NCBI RefSeq assembly: GCF_001280225.1 | Contig: NZ_CP009253.1 | Location: 248,001-312,000, forward strand | DNA: 64,000 nt | Source of the DNA: Buchnera aphidicola (Aphis glycines) | Lineage (GTDB): Bacteria > Pseudomonadota > Gammaproteobacteria > Enterobacterales > Enterobacteriaceae | Direction: 5' to 3' | Part shown: positions 1-9,689 of the stretch, in pieces | Layout of the letters: each line of letters starts with the position of its first letter | Position numbering within the stretch: the stretch's first letter is position 1 | The notes under the pieces: generated by a model | What the model saw: only the letters and a program-made list of their open reading frames with translations | Told to the model about the DNA's origin: nothing | Database searches by the model: none | Translations under genes and position numbers: made by a program

Positions 1-745
1 TGCTAATAGATTTATTTTTTAGGTAAATAAGTAATTGAATGAGTTGTTTTTTATCAGTAGGTTTTTGAATTGCAATAATTTTTGGCTTTCTTTCGTTATT
101 CATTTCGACTAAAACTGTGCCTCCTATTGAAATTGTATAATTTTTAATTCCTGTTTGTTTCAGAATGCATGATAAATGATCTACAGCAAATCCTTCACCT
201 AGTGTAGAAAGATTTATTTTTATATCTATATTTTTTTTTAAATATGTGCCATGTGAATTATTAACAATTTGCAAATGCTCAATTCCTGAAAGATTTATGT
301 TTTGTTTTATTATCTTCATTGAAGGATAATTATGAGGTTTTTTTTCAGTTCCAAATCCCCATATATTTATTAAATTACCAATAGTTATATCTAGTTTTCC
401 GTCGGTTTTTTGGTGAATATTTAACGCTGTTAAAATAATTTTTAAAAATTTTTTATTAATTTTTAATAATGTATTTGTTTTTAATTGATTAAATTTATAA
501 ACTAAAGATTTTTTTTTCCAAGGAGATAGGTCTTGTTCATCTAAATCTAAATTTTTTTGTATTAATTTTTTTAGATTTTTTATGTTTTTTATTTTCATAT
601 TGGGAATTTTTACTTGCCAGTAGGTTCCCATTGTTTTTCCTTTTAATTCTATTGTTTTTTTTATCATGTCACTTTTATTTGGATATATTATATAAAAAAA
701 CATTAGCAAACATAAAAAAATATTGATCATCTTATTAAACATCAT
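1..745 (-). CDS. apbE: FAD:protein FMN transferase ApbE, partial (C-terminus beyond window)
   Basis: ApbE attaches FMN through a phosphoester to threonines of flavoproteins such as the RnfD/RnfG subunits of the Rnf (Rsx) electron-transport complex. Translating the minus strand from the ATG at 745 (or the adjacent ATG at 742) gives an open frame of 248 codons that runs off the left edge. A hydrophobic N-terminus is followed by the family signatures KGKTMGTYW (about residues 37-45), LDITIGNLINIWGFG (about 120-134), INLSTLGEGFAVD and ISIGGTVLVE. The family is usually about 340 residues, so roughly a quarter is missing. No convincing lipobox follows the hydrophobic segment, unlike E. coli ApbE, so lipidation is doubtful. 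It is divergent from degP. Family assignment is secure; the physiological target is inferred. Confidence 0.85.
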   Translation of the reverse strand, partial: MMFNKMINIFLCLLMFFYIIYPNKSDMIKKTIELKGKTMGTYWQVKIPNMKIKNIKNLKKLIQKNLDLDEQDLSPWKKKSLVYKFNQLKTNTLLKINKKFLKIILTALNIHQKTDGKLDITIGNLINIWGFGTEKKPHNYPSMKIIKQNINLSGIEHLQIVNNSHGTYLKKNIDIKINLSTLGEGFAVDHLSCILKQTGIKNYTISIGGTVLVEMNNERKPKIIAIQKPTDKKQLIQLLIYLKNKSIS

Positions 746-848
746 AAATGAAAAACCATTATTTTAAATTTAAAAAATATTTTGTATGAAAATTTTTTAT
801 GTATATTTATTTATATTAACTAGTAATAAGTATTTGTAAAATTATAAT

Positions 849-876
849 CTTGAATTATTTTTTGGTATTTTCATTT
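849..876 (+). promoter_or_regulatory. Candidate sigma-32-like heat-shock promoter upstream of degP
   Basis: CTTGAA at 849-854 matches the -35 core of E. coli heat-shock promoters. After a 14-base spacer, 869-876 reads TTTCATTT, a weak match to the CCCCATTT -10. It would start transcription about 120 bases before the degP ATG. E. coli degP is sigma-E/Cpx controlled, so this would be a rewired promoter. The -10 is poor in GC and chance matches are common in this AT-rich DNA. Confidence 0.25.
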
Positions 877-1001
877 TCTAAGAGCGATGGAGTTAATCAA
901 TCATGAAGTGTATACTGAAATTTAATTTTAATTAAAAATTTTGGGTTTTGCTCGTTTTTTTATCTATTTAAGATTAGACTGTATTTTATGAGAAAGAAAT
1001 A

Positions 1002-2432
1002 ATGAAAAGAATAAATATAGTATTATATTGGACAGTATTTATTTTCAATCTATTGTTAATCTCAGGAATGTCTTGGGGAAATAAAAATTTTACCTCTAAT
1101 AATATTTCTTCTACGCCTACTATTCCTAGTTTAGCTCCTATGTTAGAAAAAGTTATGCCTTCAGTAATTAGCATTAATATTGAAGGAAGCACTGTCATTC
1201 ATAGTGCTCGTTTACCTCACCAATTTCAACCGTTTTTTGATGATAACTCTCCTTTTTGTCAAAAAAATTCACCTTTCCATAATTCTCCTTTTTGTCATTC
1301 TAATTCGAATTCCAACAGTACTCACGAAAAATTTCGCGCACTAGGATCAGGTGTTATTATTGACGCTGAGAAAGGATATGCTGTAACTAATAATCACGTT
1401 GTAGAAAACGCTAATACAATACAAGCTCAATTAAGTGATGGGCGTCGTTATGAAGCTTATGTCATTGGGAAAGATGCAAGATCTGATATTGCTTTAATAC
1501 AATTAAAGAATGCGAAAAATTTAAGTGCAATTAAAATTGCCGATTCTGATACCCTTAGAGTCGGTGATTATACTGTAGCTATTGGCAATCCTTATGGCCT
1601 TGGTGAGACTGTTACGTCTGGTATTATTTCTGCTTTAGGCAGAAGCGGGTTAAACATTGAGCATTACGAAAATTTTATTCAAACCGATGCAGCTATTAAT
1701 AGAGGTAATTCAGGTGGAGCTTTGGTTAACTTAAATGGTGAGTTAATAGGAATCAATACTGCAATATTAGCTCCAGATGGAGGTAATATAGGTATTGGTT
1801 TTGCAATTCCTGGAAATATGGTTAAAAACCTTACAGCTCAAATGGTTCAATTTGGACAAGTGAGACGCGGTGAGTTAGGTATAATAGGCATGGAATTAAC
1901 TTCTGATTTGGCAAAAATCATGAAAATTAATACTCATAAAGGTGCTTTTGTTAGTCAAGTACTACCCGATTCTTCTGCATTGCAAGCAGGTATTAAAGCT
2001 GGAGATATTATCGTATCTTTAAATAAAAAGTCTATTTCTAGTTTTGCTGCATTGCGCGCTGAAATTGGTTCTTTACCAGTGACTACAAAAATGATGTTAG
2101 GAATATTTAGAGATGGTCAAATTAAATATATATTTGTTGAATTAAAACCATCTGTTAAACATAATATGAACTTCGGAGATATTTATTCTGGAATAGAAGG
2201 TGCTAACTTATCTAATTATTTAGATAAACAAAGAGGTGTGAAAGTAGAAAACGTTAAAATCAATAGTCCAGCCGCAAAAATTGGTTTTCAGCAAGATGAT
2301 ATTATTATAGAGGTAAATCAAAATTTAATAAATAATTTAGATGACTTAAAACGAGCATTAGATAGTAAATCAAGTGTATTAGTTTTTAGAGTAAAGAGAG
2401 GGATTAATAATATTTACTTAGTAAGTGAATAG
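1002..2432 (+). CDS. degP: Periplasmic serine protease/chaperone DegP (HtrA)
   Basis: DegP degrades or refolds damaged periplasmic and outer-membrane proteins. The 476-residue product (E. coli 474) starts with a signal peptide (about residues 1-26), then a trypsin-like protease domain and two PDZ domains (about 280-370 and 390-470). The catalytic triad is visible: His132 in NNHVVENA, Asp162 in RSDIALIQL and Ser237 in RGNSGGAL. Cys86 and Cys98 in the flexible LA loop keep the 12-residue spacing of the E. coli disulfide pair, implying oxidation in the periplasm. The gene stands alone and converges on dapD across a GC-only hairpin. It is a plausible partner of BamA, which is also encoded here. 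Identification is firm. Confidence 0.97.
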   Translation: MKRINIVLYWTVFIFNLLLISGMSWGNKNFTSNNISSTPTIPSLAPMLEKVMPSVISINIEGSTVIHSARLPHQFQPFFDDNSPFCQKNSPFHNSPFCHSNSNSNSTHEKFRALGSGVIIDAEKGYAVTNNHVVENANTIQAQLSDGRRYEAYVIGKDARSDIALIQLKNAKNLSAIKIADSDTLRVGDYTVAIGNPYGLGETVTSGIISALGRSGLNIEHYENFIQTDAAINRGNSGGALVNLNGELIGINTAILAPDGGNIGIGFAIPGNMVKNLTAQMVQFGQVRRGELGIIGMELTSDLAKIMKINTHKGAFVSQVLPDSSALQAGIKAGDIIVSLNKKSISSFAALRAEIGSLPVTTKMMLGIFRDGQIKYIFVELKPSVKHNMNFGDIYSGIEGANLSNYLDKQRGVKVENVKINSPAAKIGFQQDDIIIEVNQNLINNLDDLKRALDSKSSVLVFRVKRGINNIYLVSE

Positions 2433-2447
2433 TATATTATATAATTT

Positions 2448-2473
2448 CCGCCCGAATTTATAAAACCGGGCGG
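2448..2473. terminator. GC-only hairpin between convergent degP and dapD
   Basis: A perfect 7-bp stem, CCGCCCG at 2448-2454 and CGGGCGG at 2467-2473, closes a 12-base AT loop between two convergent genes. A stem made only of G and C is exceptional in this genome. There is a short, weak T stretch on the plus side and an A/T-rich tail on the other, so it can act as a bidirectional terminator or an mRNA 3' end protector for degP and dapD. Confidence 0.7.
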
Positions 2474-2479
2474 TTGATC

Positions 2480-3304
2480 TTACTTTAAATTGCGTAATAG
2501 TTGATTAATTTCTACTTTGCTTATTGTTTTATGATCAACTTTTTTTACAATAATCGCTGCGTATAAATTATATTTTTTATTTTTTGATGGTATACTTCCT
2601 GAAACTACAACAGAGTTAGCAGGAATTTTTCCGTAAGAGATTTCACCTGTTTCTCTGTTATAAATTTTTGTACTTTTTCCAATAAAAACTCCCATAGATA
2701 TAACAGCTCCTTGCTCTATAATTACTCCTTCGACAATTTCAGAACGAGCGCCAATAAAACAATTGTCTTCGATAATGGTAGGGTTGTTTTGTAAAGGCTC
2801 TAACACTCCTCCGATACCTACTCCACCAGATAAATGTACGTTTTTCCCAATTTGTGCACATGATCCTACGGTTGCCCATGTATCCACCATAGTTCCTTCA
2901 TCTATATATGCGCCTATGTTAACATATGATGGCATAATTACGCTTCCATGATTGATAAATGCGCCATATCTAACAGTCGCTGGTGGTACTATACGAACTT
3001 TTTCTTCTTGAAATTTTTTTTCGGTATATTTTTTGTATTTAAGGGGAATTTTATCAAAATAATTAGTATTTTCAGATAAAAAAACATTATTTTTTGTAAA
3101 ATATATATATAATAAGATAGCTTTTTTTAACCATTGATGAGTAATCCATTTACTATCTTTTTTTTCTGAAATGCGTATTTTTCCTTTATTCAACAAGTGG
3201 ATGATATAATGTATTGTTTCATAAGTTTCTGTTGTGATATTTTTACAATTTATTTCATTTTTATATTCGTAAGCATTTTCAATTATTTTTTGAAATTTTT
3301 TCAT
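2480..3304 (-). CDS. dapD: 2,3,4,5-tetrahydropyridine-2,6-dicarboxylate N-succinyltransferase
   Basis: DapD transfers succinyl from succinyl-CoA to tetrahydrodipicolinate in the lysine/diaminopimelate pathway, so it serves both peptidoglycan and provisioning of lysine to the host. The protein is 274 residues, the same as E. coli DapD. An N-terminal alpha-helical domain is followed by the left-handed beta-helix with hexapeptide repeats, including [39 protein letters not shown] and [16 protein letters not shown]. The C-terminus [11 protein letters not shown] also matches. It is transcribed away from rpsB together with map, as in the E. coli map/rpsB/dapD neighbourhood, where glnD lies between map and dapD; glnD is absent here. 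Confidence 0.98.
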   Translation of the reverse strand: MKKFQKIIENAYEYKNEINCKNITTETYETIHYIIHLLNKGKIRISEKKDSKWITHQWLKKAILLYIYFTKNNVFLSENTNYFDKIPLKYKKYTEKKFQEEKVRIVPPATVRYGAFINHGSVIMPSYVNIGAYIDEGTMVDTWATVGSCAQIGKNVHLSGGVGIGGVLEPLQNNPTIIEDNCFIGARSEIVEGVIIEQGAVISMGVFIGKSTKIYNRETGEISYGKIPANSVVVSGSIPSKNKKYNLYAAIIVKKVDHKTISKVEINQLLRNLK

Positions 3305-3370
3305 TCTAAATTAACCTAAATTATTATTTTTTATACAATTTATTTTGATACAGAATAAATTTTCATTTTA

Positions 3371-4153
3371 TTAATTTTTTAAACTAGGAAGTATTTTTTC
3401 TTTTTTTTGCCATGTTAAGATATCACATCCGTAATTTGTCACTAATATAGTATGTTCATATTGAGCAGATAATGAATGATCTTTTGTTTTAACAGTCCAG
3501 CCATCTTTCATACATTTTACTTCTGATTTTCCTGCATTCACCATGGGTTCAATAGTAAAAATCATTCCATTTTTCAGAAGTGTTTTATTGTTATTTTTAT
3601 AATGCAATATATGAGGCTCTTCATGAAATACAGATCCGATACCGTGCCCACAATATTCTTTTACAACTGAAAAACCATGACTTTCAACATAATTTTCTAT
3701 TGTTTCTCCAATTTTAAATATTGGTATTCCGGTTTTTATTATATTTAAAGAGGCATAAAGACTTTCTTGTGTCACTTTACATAAATATTTAGATAAAATG
3801 CTCGTATTTCCTACAAAAAACATTTTTGAAGTGTCTGCGTAATAATTATTTTTAATAACGGTAATATCAATATTAACTATATCTCCTATTTTTAAAATTT
3901 TGTTTTTATTTGGAATACCATGACATACAACGTCATTAACAGAAATACAAACAGATTTTGGAAATCCATGATAACCTAAACATGCTGGAATAGCGTTATT
4001 TTTTTTAATAAAACTATGGCAAATATTATTTAATTCTTCTGTACTAATATTGGGTTGTACATATTTCTCAATCATTTCTAATACTTTTGCAGCTAATTTC
4101 CCAGATATTCTCATTTTTTCTATTTCTGATTCTTTTTTTACCATGCAATTCAT
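3371..4153 (-). CDS. map: Methionine aminopeptidase type I
   Basis: Map removes the initiator Met from nascent proteins. The open frame reaches a TTG at 4168, but the ATG at 4153 gives MNCMVKKESEIEKMR, which aligns residue for residue with the E. coli N-terminus (Met-Arg at 14-15), so I place the start there: 260 residues against 264. The dinuclear metal ligands are all present at Asp96, Asp107, His170, Glu202 and Glu233, within NIDITV, ADTSK, YCGHGIG, FTIEPMV and QYEHT. The gene is divergent from rpsB, as in E. coli. Essential in bacteria and expected to be functional. Confidence 0.96.
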   Translation of the reverse strand: MNCMVKKESEIEKMRISGKLAAKVLEMIEKYVQPNISTEELNNICHSFIKKNNAIPACLGYHGFPKSVCISVNDVVCHGIPNKNKILKIGDIVNIDITVIKNNYYADTSKMFFVGNTSILSKYLCKVTQESLYASLNIIKTGIPIFKIGETIENYVESHGFSVVKEYCGHGIGSVFHEEPHILHYKNNNKTLLKNGMIFTIEPMVNAGKSEVKCMKDGWTVKTKDHSLSAQYEHTILVTNYGCDILTWQKKEKILPSLKN

Positions 4154-4425
4154 AATGTTTAACCACAACTTATATGTATTAAATTAATTTATTTAAATTA
4201 TAGTTTATCAAATTTAGTTATAAAATTTTTTTATTTCATTAATTTAACAAAATAAAATACATTTACAATTATTACTGATTTTAAATATTGAAGTATGATA
4301 TATTTATTTAATTTATTAAATATGTCTAACATGATATAAAAATATTTTTCTTGTTCTGTTTGAAAAGTTATAAAATTATTAATTTTATTAAATATGTATT
4401 TTAAAAATTTTTTAAGGGGTTTTTT

Positions 4426-5160
4426 ATGGAAATAGTTTCAATGAAAGATATGTTAAAAGCAGGAGTGCATTTTGGGCATCAAACTCGATATTGGAATCCA
4501 AAAATGAAACCATTTATTTTTGGTTCTAAAAATAAAGTACATATCATTAATTTAGAAAAGACTCTTCCAATGTTGAATTTTGCTTTGTTAGAGTTAAAAA
4601 AAATATCTTTTAAGAAGGGAAAAATATTATTTGTCGGTACAAAAAGAGCTGCTAGTAAAAAAATTAAAGAAACAGCAATAAATTGCAATCAATTTTATGT
4701 TAATCATCGTTGGTTAGGAGGAATGCTGACTAATTGGAAAACAGTGCGTCAATCTATCAAACGTTTAAAAGATTTAGAAATAGAATCTAAAGATGGAACT
4801 TTTCTAAAACTTACAAAAAAAGAAGCATTAATACGAACACGGGAATTGTCTAAACTAGAAAATAGTTTAGGTGGAATAAAAAATATGGGCGGTCTTCCAG
4901 ATTGTTTGTTTGTGATTGATGCTGCTCATGAACATATTGCTATTCAAGAAGCAAATAATTTAGGCATTCCAGTTTTTTCTGTCGTTGATACTAACTCTAA
5001 TCCTGATGGTGTGGATTATATCATACCTGGAAACGATGATGCTATTAGATCTGTAGCACTATATTTAAAAGCTGTTACGATGACTATTTGCAAAACAGAT
5101 GCTCATATTTCATTATCGAATGAAATAATAAATGCTTCCAAAGATAATATAAATATTTAA
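4426..5160 (+). CDS. rpsB: 30S ribosomal protein S2
   Basis: S2 joins the 30S subunit late and is needed for S1 binding. The 244-residue product (E. coli 241) begins with [20 protein letters not shown], the family N-terminus, and keeps VHIINLEKT, the [11 protein letters not shown] motif and the coiled-coil region. The ATG is preceded by a clear AAGGGG ribosome-binding site at 4413-4418. It is the first gene of the conserved rpsB-tsf-pyrH-frr series. The 272-bp upstream space is large enough for the S2 autoregulatory leader known in E. coli, but I could not recognise that structure. Function is certain. Confidence 0.98.
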   Translation: MEIVSMKDMLKAGVHFGHQTRYWNPKMKPFIFGSKNKVHIINLEKTLPMLNFALLELKKISFKKGKILFVGTKRAASKKIKETAINCNQFYVNHRWLGGMLTNWKTVRQSIKRLKDLEIESKDGTFLKLTKKEALIRTRELSKLENSLGGIKNMGGLPDCLFVIDAAHEHIAIQEANNLGIPVFSVVDTNSNPDGVDYIIPGNDDAIRSVALYLKAVTMTICKTDAHISLSNEIINASKDNINI

Positions 5161-5201
5161 TACATATATATTCTATTTTAAAAATTAAAGAGATTACTTT
5201 T

Positions 5202-6014
5202 ATGACTGAAATTACTGCTGAGTTAGTTAAAAAGTTAAGATTACGTACAGGTGCGGGTTTTATGGAATGTAAGCGAGCATTAATAGAGGAGAATGGAGAT
5301 ATTGAGTTATCAATTGACAACTTAAGAAAGTCAGGAAAGATGCAAGCTTTAAAAAAGTTAAAAAATATTACAAATCAAGGTTTAATATTATCAAATGTGC
5401 ACAATAATTTTGGAGTTATGGTTGAGTTAAATTGTCAAACTGATTTTGTAGCTAAAGATCATTTATTTATTTCATTAGGAGATGAAATAATCGCAACAGC
5501 ATTATCTAAAGGAATAGAAAAAATGGATGATATTAATAATTATTTTGAAGCAAAAATCACTGAACTAATTGTGAAGTTTGGTGAAAATATCAAAATTACT
5601 CGATTTATAACGATCAATGGCGAAAATATATATTCTTATGTGCATTCAGGTCGTATTGGTGTTTTGGTAAGTGCAAATAATTTAAATCAAGATATATTGA
5701 AAAACATTGCAATGCATATTGCTGCAAGCAAACCTGAATATATTAATCCTAATGAAGTATCAAAATCTCTTTTTGAAAGAGAATATAATATTCAATTACA
5801 ATTGGTAAAAAATTATAAAAAATCTGCTCATATATCGAAAAAAATAGTAGATGGTCGTATGAATAAATTTGTGAATAGTATATCACTAATTGGTCAAAAT
5901 TTTATAATAGAACCACATAAAACAGTGGGTCAAGTGCTAAATGAAAACAATGGAAGTATTATATCGTTCATTAGGTTTGAAATTGGAGAAGAAGTTAATA
6001 AAAATATTAATTAA
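5202..6014 (+). CDS. tsf: Elongation factor Ts
   Basis: EF-Ts is the guanine nucleotide exchange factor for EF-Tu. The product is 270 residues, slightly shorter than the 283 of E. coli. The N-terminal UBA-like domain reads [20 protein letters not shown], followed by the EF-Tu-contacting TDFVAKD motif (about residues 79-85) and a C-terminal core ending in IGEEV. It lies 41 bp after rpsB and is very probably cotranscribed with it. An overlapping open frame at the 3' end (5941-6159) is a frame shadow. Confidence 0.97.
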   Translation: MTEITAELVKKLRLRTGAGFMECKRALIEENGDIELSIDNLRKSGKMQALKKLKNITNQGLILSNVHNNFGVMVELNCQTDFVAKDHLFISLGDEIIATALSKGIEKMDDINNYFEAKITELIVKFGENIKITRFITINGENIYSYVHSGRIGVLVSANNLNQDILKNIAMHIAASKPEYINPNEVSKSLFEREYNIQLQLVKNYKKSAHISKKIVDGRMNKFVNSISLIGQNFIIEPHKTVGQVLNENNGSIISFIRFEIGEEVNKNIN

Positions 6015-6082
6015 TAACAATATAATTTTTTCAAATAAAATTTTTTATTTTTGCACATGTAAAATATATTTGGATTACGAAA

Positions 6083-6808
6083 ATGTCTACCAATACAAAA
6101 TTTATATATCCCCGTATTTTATTAAAAATCAGTGGAGAAGCATTACAAGGAGCGAATAAATTTGGTATTGATATAAATGTTTTAAAAAAAATAGCTAAAG
6201 AAATAAAACTAGTACTAAATCTTGGTGTACAAGTGGGTTTGGTTATTGGTAGTGGAAATTTGTTTCGTGGAGCAACTTTATCTAAAATGGGCATCAATAG
6301 AATAGCATCTGATCATATTGGTATATTGTCAACAATGATTAATAGTTTAGCAATGCATGATATCATGAATGAATATTCTATTCGTTCTTACGTGTTGTCA
6401 GCTATATCGATGAGTGGTATATGCGAAAACTATACTTATCAACGAGCAGTTAAACTTTTATGTAATAATTACGTAGTAATTTTTGCTGCTGGAATAGGTA
6501 ATCCATTATTTACAACTGATTCTGCCGCATGTTTACGTGGAATTGAAACGCGATCAAACATTATTTTGAAGGGAACGAAAGTTGATGGAGTTTATTCTAA
6601 AGATCCAACCAAGTATGATAATGCAATTTTTTATAAAAAATTAACATACAGAGATGTGTTAAGAAAGGAGTTGAAAGTTATGGATTTATGTGCTTTTTCT
6701 TTAGCAAGAGATCATAATTTACCAATTCGAGTTTTTAATATTAACAAATCTAACTCTTTATATCGTATTGTCACAGGATGCGACGAGGGGACTATTATTA
6801 CAACGTAA
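6083..6808 (+). CDS. pyrH: UMP kinase
   Basis: PyrH phosphorylates UMP to UDP, the only route from UMP to UTP and CTP in this pathway. The 241-residue product equals the E. coli length and shows the amino-acid-kinase fold: RILLKISGEALQG (phosphate-binding Lys), VIGSGNLFRG, the AAGIGNPLFTTDSAA loop and the GVYSKDP substrate motif. It is the third gene of the rpsB-tsf-pyrH-frr cluster, 68 bp after tsf. Together with pyrF at 44619 it indicates that pyrimidine nucleotide synthesis is retained. Confidence 0.98.
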   Translation: MSTNTKFIYPRILLKISGEALQGANKFGIDINVLKKIAKEIKLVLNLGVQVGLVIGSGNLFRGATLSKMGINRIASDHIGILSTMINSLAMHDIMNEYSIRSYVLSAISMSGICENYTYQRAVKLLCNNYVVIFAAGIGNPLFTTDSAACLRGIETRSNIILKGTKVDGVYSKDPTKYDNAIFYKKLTYRDVLRKELKVMDLCAFSLARDHNLPIRVFNINKSNSLYRIVTGCDEGTIITT

Positions 6809-6913
6809 ATATATTAATATTTGTTTAAATTTATTATATATTGTCATTAAATAGATATAAAACATCTTATTAAGAATAGATAAATAATAAAAATATAATT
6901 TATAGGTAAAAAT

Positions 6914-7471
6914 GTGATTAACCAGTTATATACCAAAACTAATCAAACAATGGAAGCCTGTATTAACAACTTTCAAATTCAAGTAAATAATATTAGAACT
7001 GGAAGAGCTTCACCAGAATTACTGAATAATATATATGTTGAGTATTTTGGTTCTAAAGTTTCACTACGTCAAATATCTAATATAGTTGTAGAAGATTATC
7101 ATACTCTCAGGATTAATATGTTTGACAATGCTAATACATCTTTAGTTCATAAAGCTATTTTGAGTTCGAATCTTGATTTGAATCCAGTTATACATGGAAA
7201 AGATATTATTGTTCCAATACCAGGTTTAACAGAAGAAAGAAGACAAAATCTTATCAAGATTATTAGGGTAAGTGCGGAAAAAAATCGTATTCATATACGA
7301 AATATTCGAAGAGATGCTAACGAAAAAATTAAACTGTATTTAAAAAATAAAATTATTGGAGAAGATCAAGAATATGGTGTGCAAAATCAAATCCAAAAAA
7401 TAACAGATAAGTATATTAAAAAAATTGAAAATATTTTAATTTTAAAAGAAAAAGAACTGATGAAATTTTAA
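6914..7471 (+). CDS. frr: Ribosome recycling factor (GTG start)
   Basis: RRF splits post-termination ribosomes together with EF-G. The 185-residue protein has the family length and motifs, including NNIRTGRASPELL and IPGLTEERRQNL and a long two-strand coiled-coil domain I. Initiation is at GTG 6914; an ATG overlapping it at 6912 is followed at once by TGA and cannot be used. The start fits the E. coli N-terminus. The gene follows pyrH by about 105 bp and closes the translation-factor cluster. Confidence 0.97.
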   Translation: MINQLYTKTNQTMEACINNFQIQVNNIRTGRASPELLNNIYVEYFGSKVSLRQISNIVVEDYHTLRINMFDNANTSLVHKAILSSNLDLNPVIHGKDIIVPIPGLTEERRQNLIKIIRVSAEKNRIHIRNIRRDANEKIKLYLKNKIIGEDQEYGVQNQIQKITDKYIKKIENILILKEKELMKF

Positions 7472-7532
7472 TTTAAAAATTAATATTTATATTTTATATT
7501 GTAAATACAAATTTTTTATAGTAAAAATTTTT

Positions 7533-8729
7533 ATGAAAAAAATAACAATTTTAGGTTCCACTGGTTCCATAGGAAGAAATACACTAGCTATTGTTAAAAA
7601 ACATCCTGATCTATTTAAAATAATTGGATTAATTGCAAACAAAAATGTTTCTATAATGTTACAACAATGTGAATGTTTTTCTCCTGATTGGGTCGGGATG
7701 AGCGATAAAAAATCTGCAGATATACTTAGAATAACATTAAAAGAGAAAAAGATTAAAACACAAGTTTTATCTGGAAGTAAAGAAATTTGTGCCTTAGCTT
7801 CTTTAGAAGAGAATGATTGTATAGTATCTGCTATTGTAGGAATGGCAGGTTTATTGCCAACTTTATCAGCAATATATGCTGGAAAAACAATTTTGTTAGC
7901 TAATAAAGAATCACTGATTACTTGTGGTGATATATTTATGCGTGCTTTATCCTCTAATCAGGCTAAAATTATTCCTATTGATAGCGAACATAATGCTATT
8001 TTTCAAGTTTTACCTCCACTCTTACAAAATAATTTAGGAAAAGCAAATTTAAAAAAAAATGGAATTAAATCTATTGTGTTAACTGGTTCAGGTGGACCAT
8101 TGTATCATTTAAAAAAAGAGGATTTACCTTTTGTTACACCAGAACAAACATGCAATCATCCAAATTGGTCTATGGGAGATAAAATCTCAGTAGATTCATC
8201 AACTATGATGAATAAAGGATTAGAATATGCTGAAGCAAGGTGGTTGTTCAACGCCTCAGAAAATGAAATTGATATTTTAGTGCATCCGCAATCAGTAATT
8301 CATTCTATGGTAGAATACATTGATGGATCAGTTTTAGCCCAACTTTCATTGCCAGATATGAAAGTTGCTATCTCATATGCAATGGCGTTTCCTAAACGTG
8401 TTTTATCTGGAGCTGATTTTTTGAATTTAAAAAAATTTAAGTGTTTAAATTTTTTTGAACCAGATTTTATACAATTTCCATGTTTAAAACTAGCGATCGA
8501 TGCTTTTTCGTCAGGTCAATCAGCTATGACTGTTTTAAATGCTGCAAATGAGATTTCTGTATCTGCTTTTTTAAATTCAAGAATTCGATTTAATAAAATT
8601 GCTGAAATTAATAGTGATATTTTAACTTCTTCTTCTTTTCCAAAACCTAAGTCTGTTGAAGAAATTGTAGAAATTGATAAAAAAACAAGAATAAAAACAG
8701 AAAAAAAGATATTATCTTCATCATATTAA
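7533..8729 (+). CDS. dxr: 1-deoxy-D-xylulose 5-phosphate reductoisomerase
   Basis: Dxr makes 2-C-methyl-D-erythritol 4-phosphate, the first committed step of the MEP isoprenoid pathway, using NADPH. The product is 398 residues, exactly the E. coli length. The N-terminal Rossmann motif ILGSTGSIG, the metal/substrate motif DSEHNAIFQ, the flexible-loop region around NHPNWSMGDKISVDSSTMMNKGLE and the SGGPL loop are all present. It precedes uppS, as in E. coli, and works with ispG at 59894 in the same pathway, giving the precursors for undecaprenyl phosphate and quinone side chains. Confidence 0.98.
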   Translation: MKKITILGSTGSIGRNTLAIVKKHPDLFKIIGLIANKNVSIMLQQCECFSPDWVGMSDKKSADILRITLKEKKIKTQVLSGSKEICALASLEENDCIVSAIVGMAGLLPTLSAIYAGKTILLANKESLITCGDIFMRALSSNQAKIIPIDSEHNAIFQVLPPLLQNNLGKANLKKNGIKSIVLTGSGGPLYHLKKEDLPFVTPEQTCNHPNWSMGDKISVDSSTMMNKGLEYAEARWLFNASENEIDILVHPQSVIHSMVEYIDGSVLAQLSLPDMKVAISYAMAFPKRVLSGADFLNLKKFKCLNFFEPDFIQFPCLKLAIDAFSSGQSAMTVLNAANEISVSAFLNSRIRFNKIAEINSDILTSSSFPKPKSVEEIVEIDKKTRIKTEKKILSSSY

Positions 8730-8827
8730 AATATATAAAATAAATAATGTTTTTGGAATAGAGCATGATTTTTTTTGAAAGAAAAATATATTTAATATCA
8801 TCTATACACTTATAGAATAAAGTAAAA

Positions 8828-9541
8828 ATGAAAATAAAAGTACCTCGTCATATCGCTATTATTATGGATGGAAATGGAAGATGGGCTCAAAAAAAAGGTA
8901 AAACACGAATTTTTGGTCATCAAGCAGGTTTTAAAGCAGTTAAAAAAACAGTTAAATTTGCTCTTCAAAATAAGATAAAAATATTAACGTTATATACCTT
9001 TAGTACTGAAAATCAAAAGCGCCCTCAAATTGAAATAATCGCTTTATTAAAACTATTTTTATTTGCATTAAAAAACGAGGTTAAACATTTAAATAAATAT
9101 AATATTCGTTTAAAAGTGATTGGTGATTTGACGTATTTTCATGAAGAATTAAAATTTTATATTTATAATGCGGAAAAAACAACTTTAAAAAATAATGGGT
9201 TGGTTTTAAATATTGCTGCAAATTATGGTGGTAAATGGGATATAGTAGAAGGTGTAAAAAAAATAGTTTCTGATGTGCAAAAAGGGTGCTTATCTATCGA
9301 GCAAATTAAAGAAGAAATATTTTCTCAATATTTATCTACGAATCACATATTACCAGTAGATTTAGTAATTAGAACGGGAGGAGAAAAAAGAATTAGTAAT
9401 TTTTTACTATGGCAAATAGTATATTCTGAATTATATTTTACTGACGTTTTATGGCCTGACTTTAATGCATCTGAATTTAAAAATGCAATCAATTTTTTTA
9501 GTACTCGACAACGTCGTTTCGGAGAAGTTGTTAAAAATTAA
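8828..9541 (+). CDS. uppS: Undecaprenyl diphosphate synthase (cis-prenyltransferase)
   Basis: UppS condenses eight isopentenyl diphosphates onto farnesyl diphosphate to make the C55 lipid carrier for peptidoglycan. The 237-residue product (E. coli 253) has the catalytic N-terminal motif IIMDGNGRWA with Asp14, the TLYTFSTEN motif and the C-terminal signature LVIRTGGEKRISNFLLWQ followed by YSELYFTDVLWPDF. In E. coli uppS is followed by cdsA and rseP; both are missing here and bamA comes next, so this is a junction left by deletion. Confidence 0.97.
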   Translation: MKIKVPRHIAIIMDGNGRWAQKKGKTRIFGHQAGFKAVKKTVKFALQNKIKILTLYTFSTENQKRPQIEIIALLKLFLFALKNEVKHLNKYNIRLKVIGDLTYFHEELKFYIYNAEKTTLKNNGLVLNIAANYGGKWDIVEGVKKIVSDVQKGCLSIEQIKEEIFSQYLSTNHILPVDLVIRTGGEKRISNFLLWQIVYSELYFTDVLWPDFNASEFKNAINFFSTRQRRFGEVVKN

Positions 9542-9689
9542 AAAATTTTTAATATTACGTAAACTTGTACAAGTATTTTTTATAATAATTAATCTTATTA
9601 AAATTTTATTTTTTTATTTCTTAATTTCTTTTAGATTATACATTTTAAATATATAAAGTATGAGATCTATTACGGGAACAATTGAAATA

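Noticed and set aside
4154-4425. S2 autoregulatory leader RNA before rpsB
   Set aside because: The space is suitable and E. coli has one, but I could not see the conserved helices by eye in this AT-rich sequence; a covariance-model search would decide.
5941-6159. Open frame bridging tsf and pyrH
   Set aside because: It is a shifted frame of the tsf 3' end and runs into pyrH in another frame; tsf and pyrH account for the region.
9465-9656. Hydrophobic open frame after uppS that could be taken for a cdsA remnant
   Set aside because: It is a shifted frame of the uppS tail plus AT-rich spacer rich in Ile, Leu and Phe codons by composition; no CdsA motif is visible.
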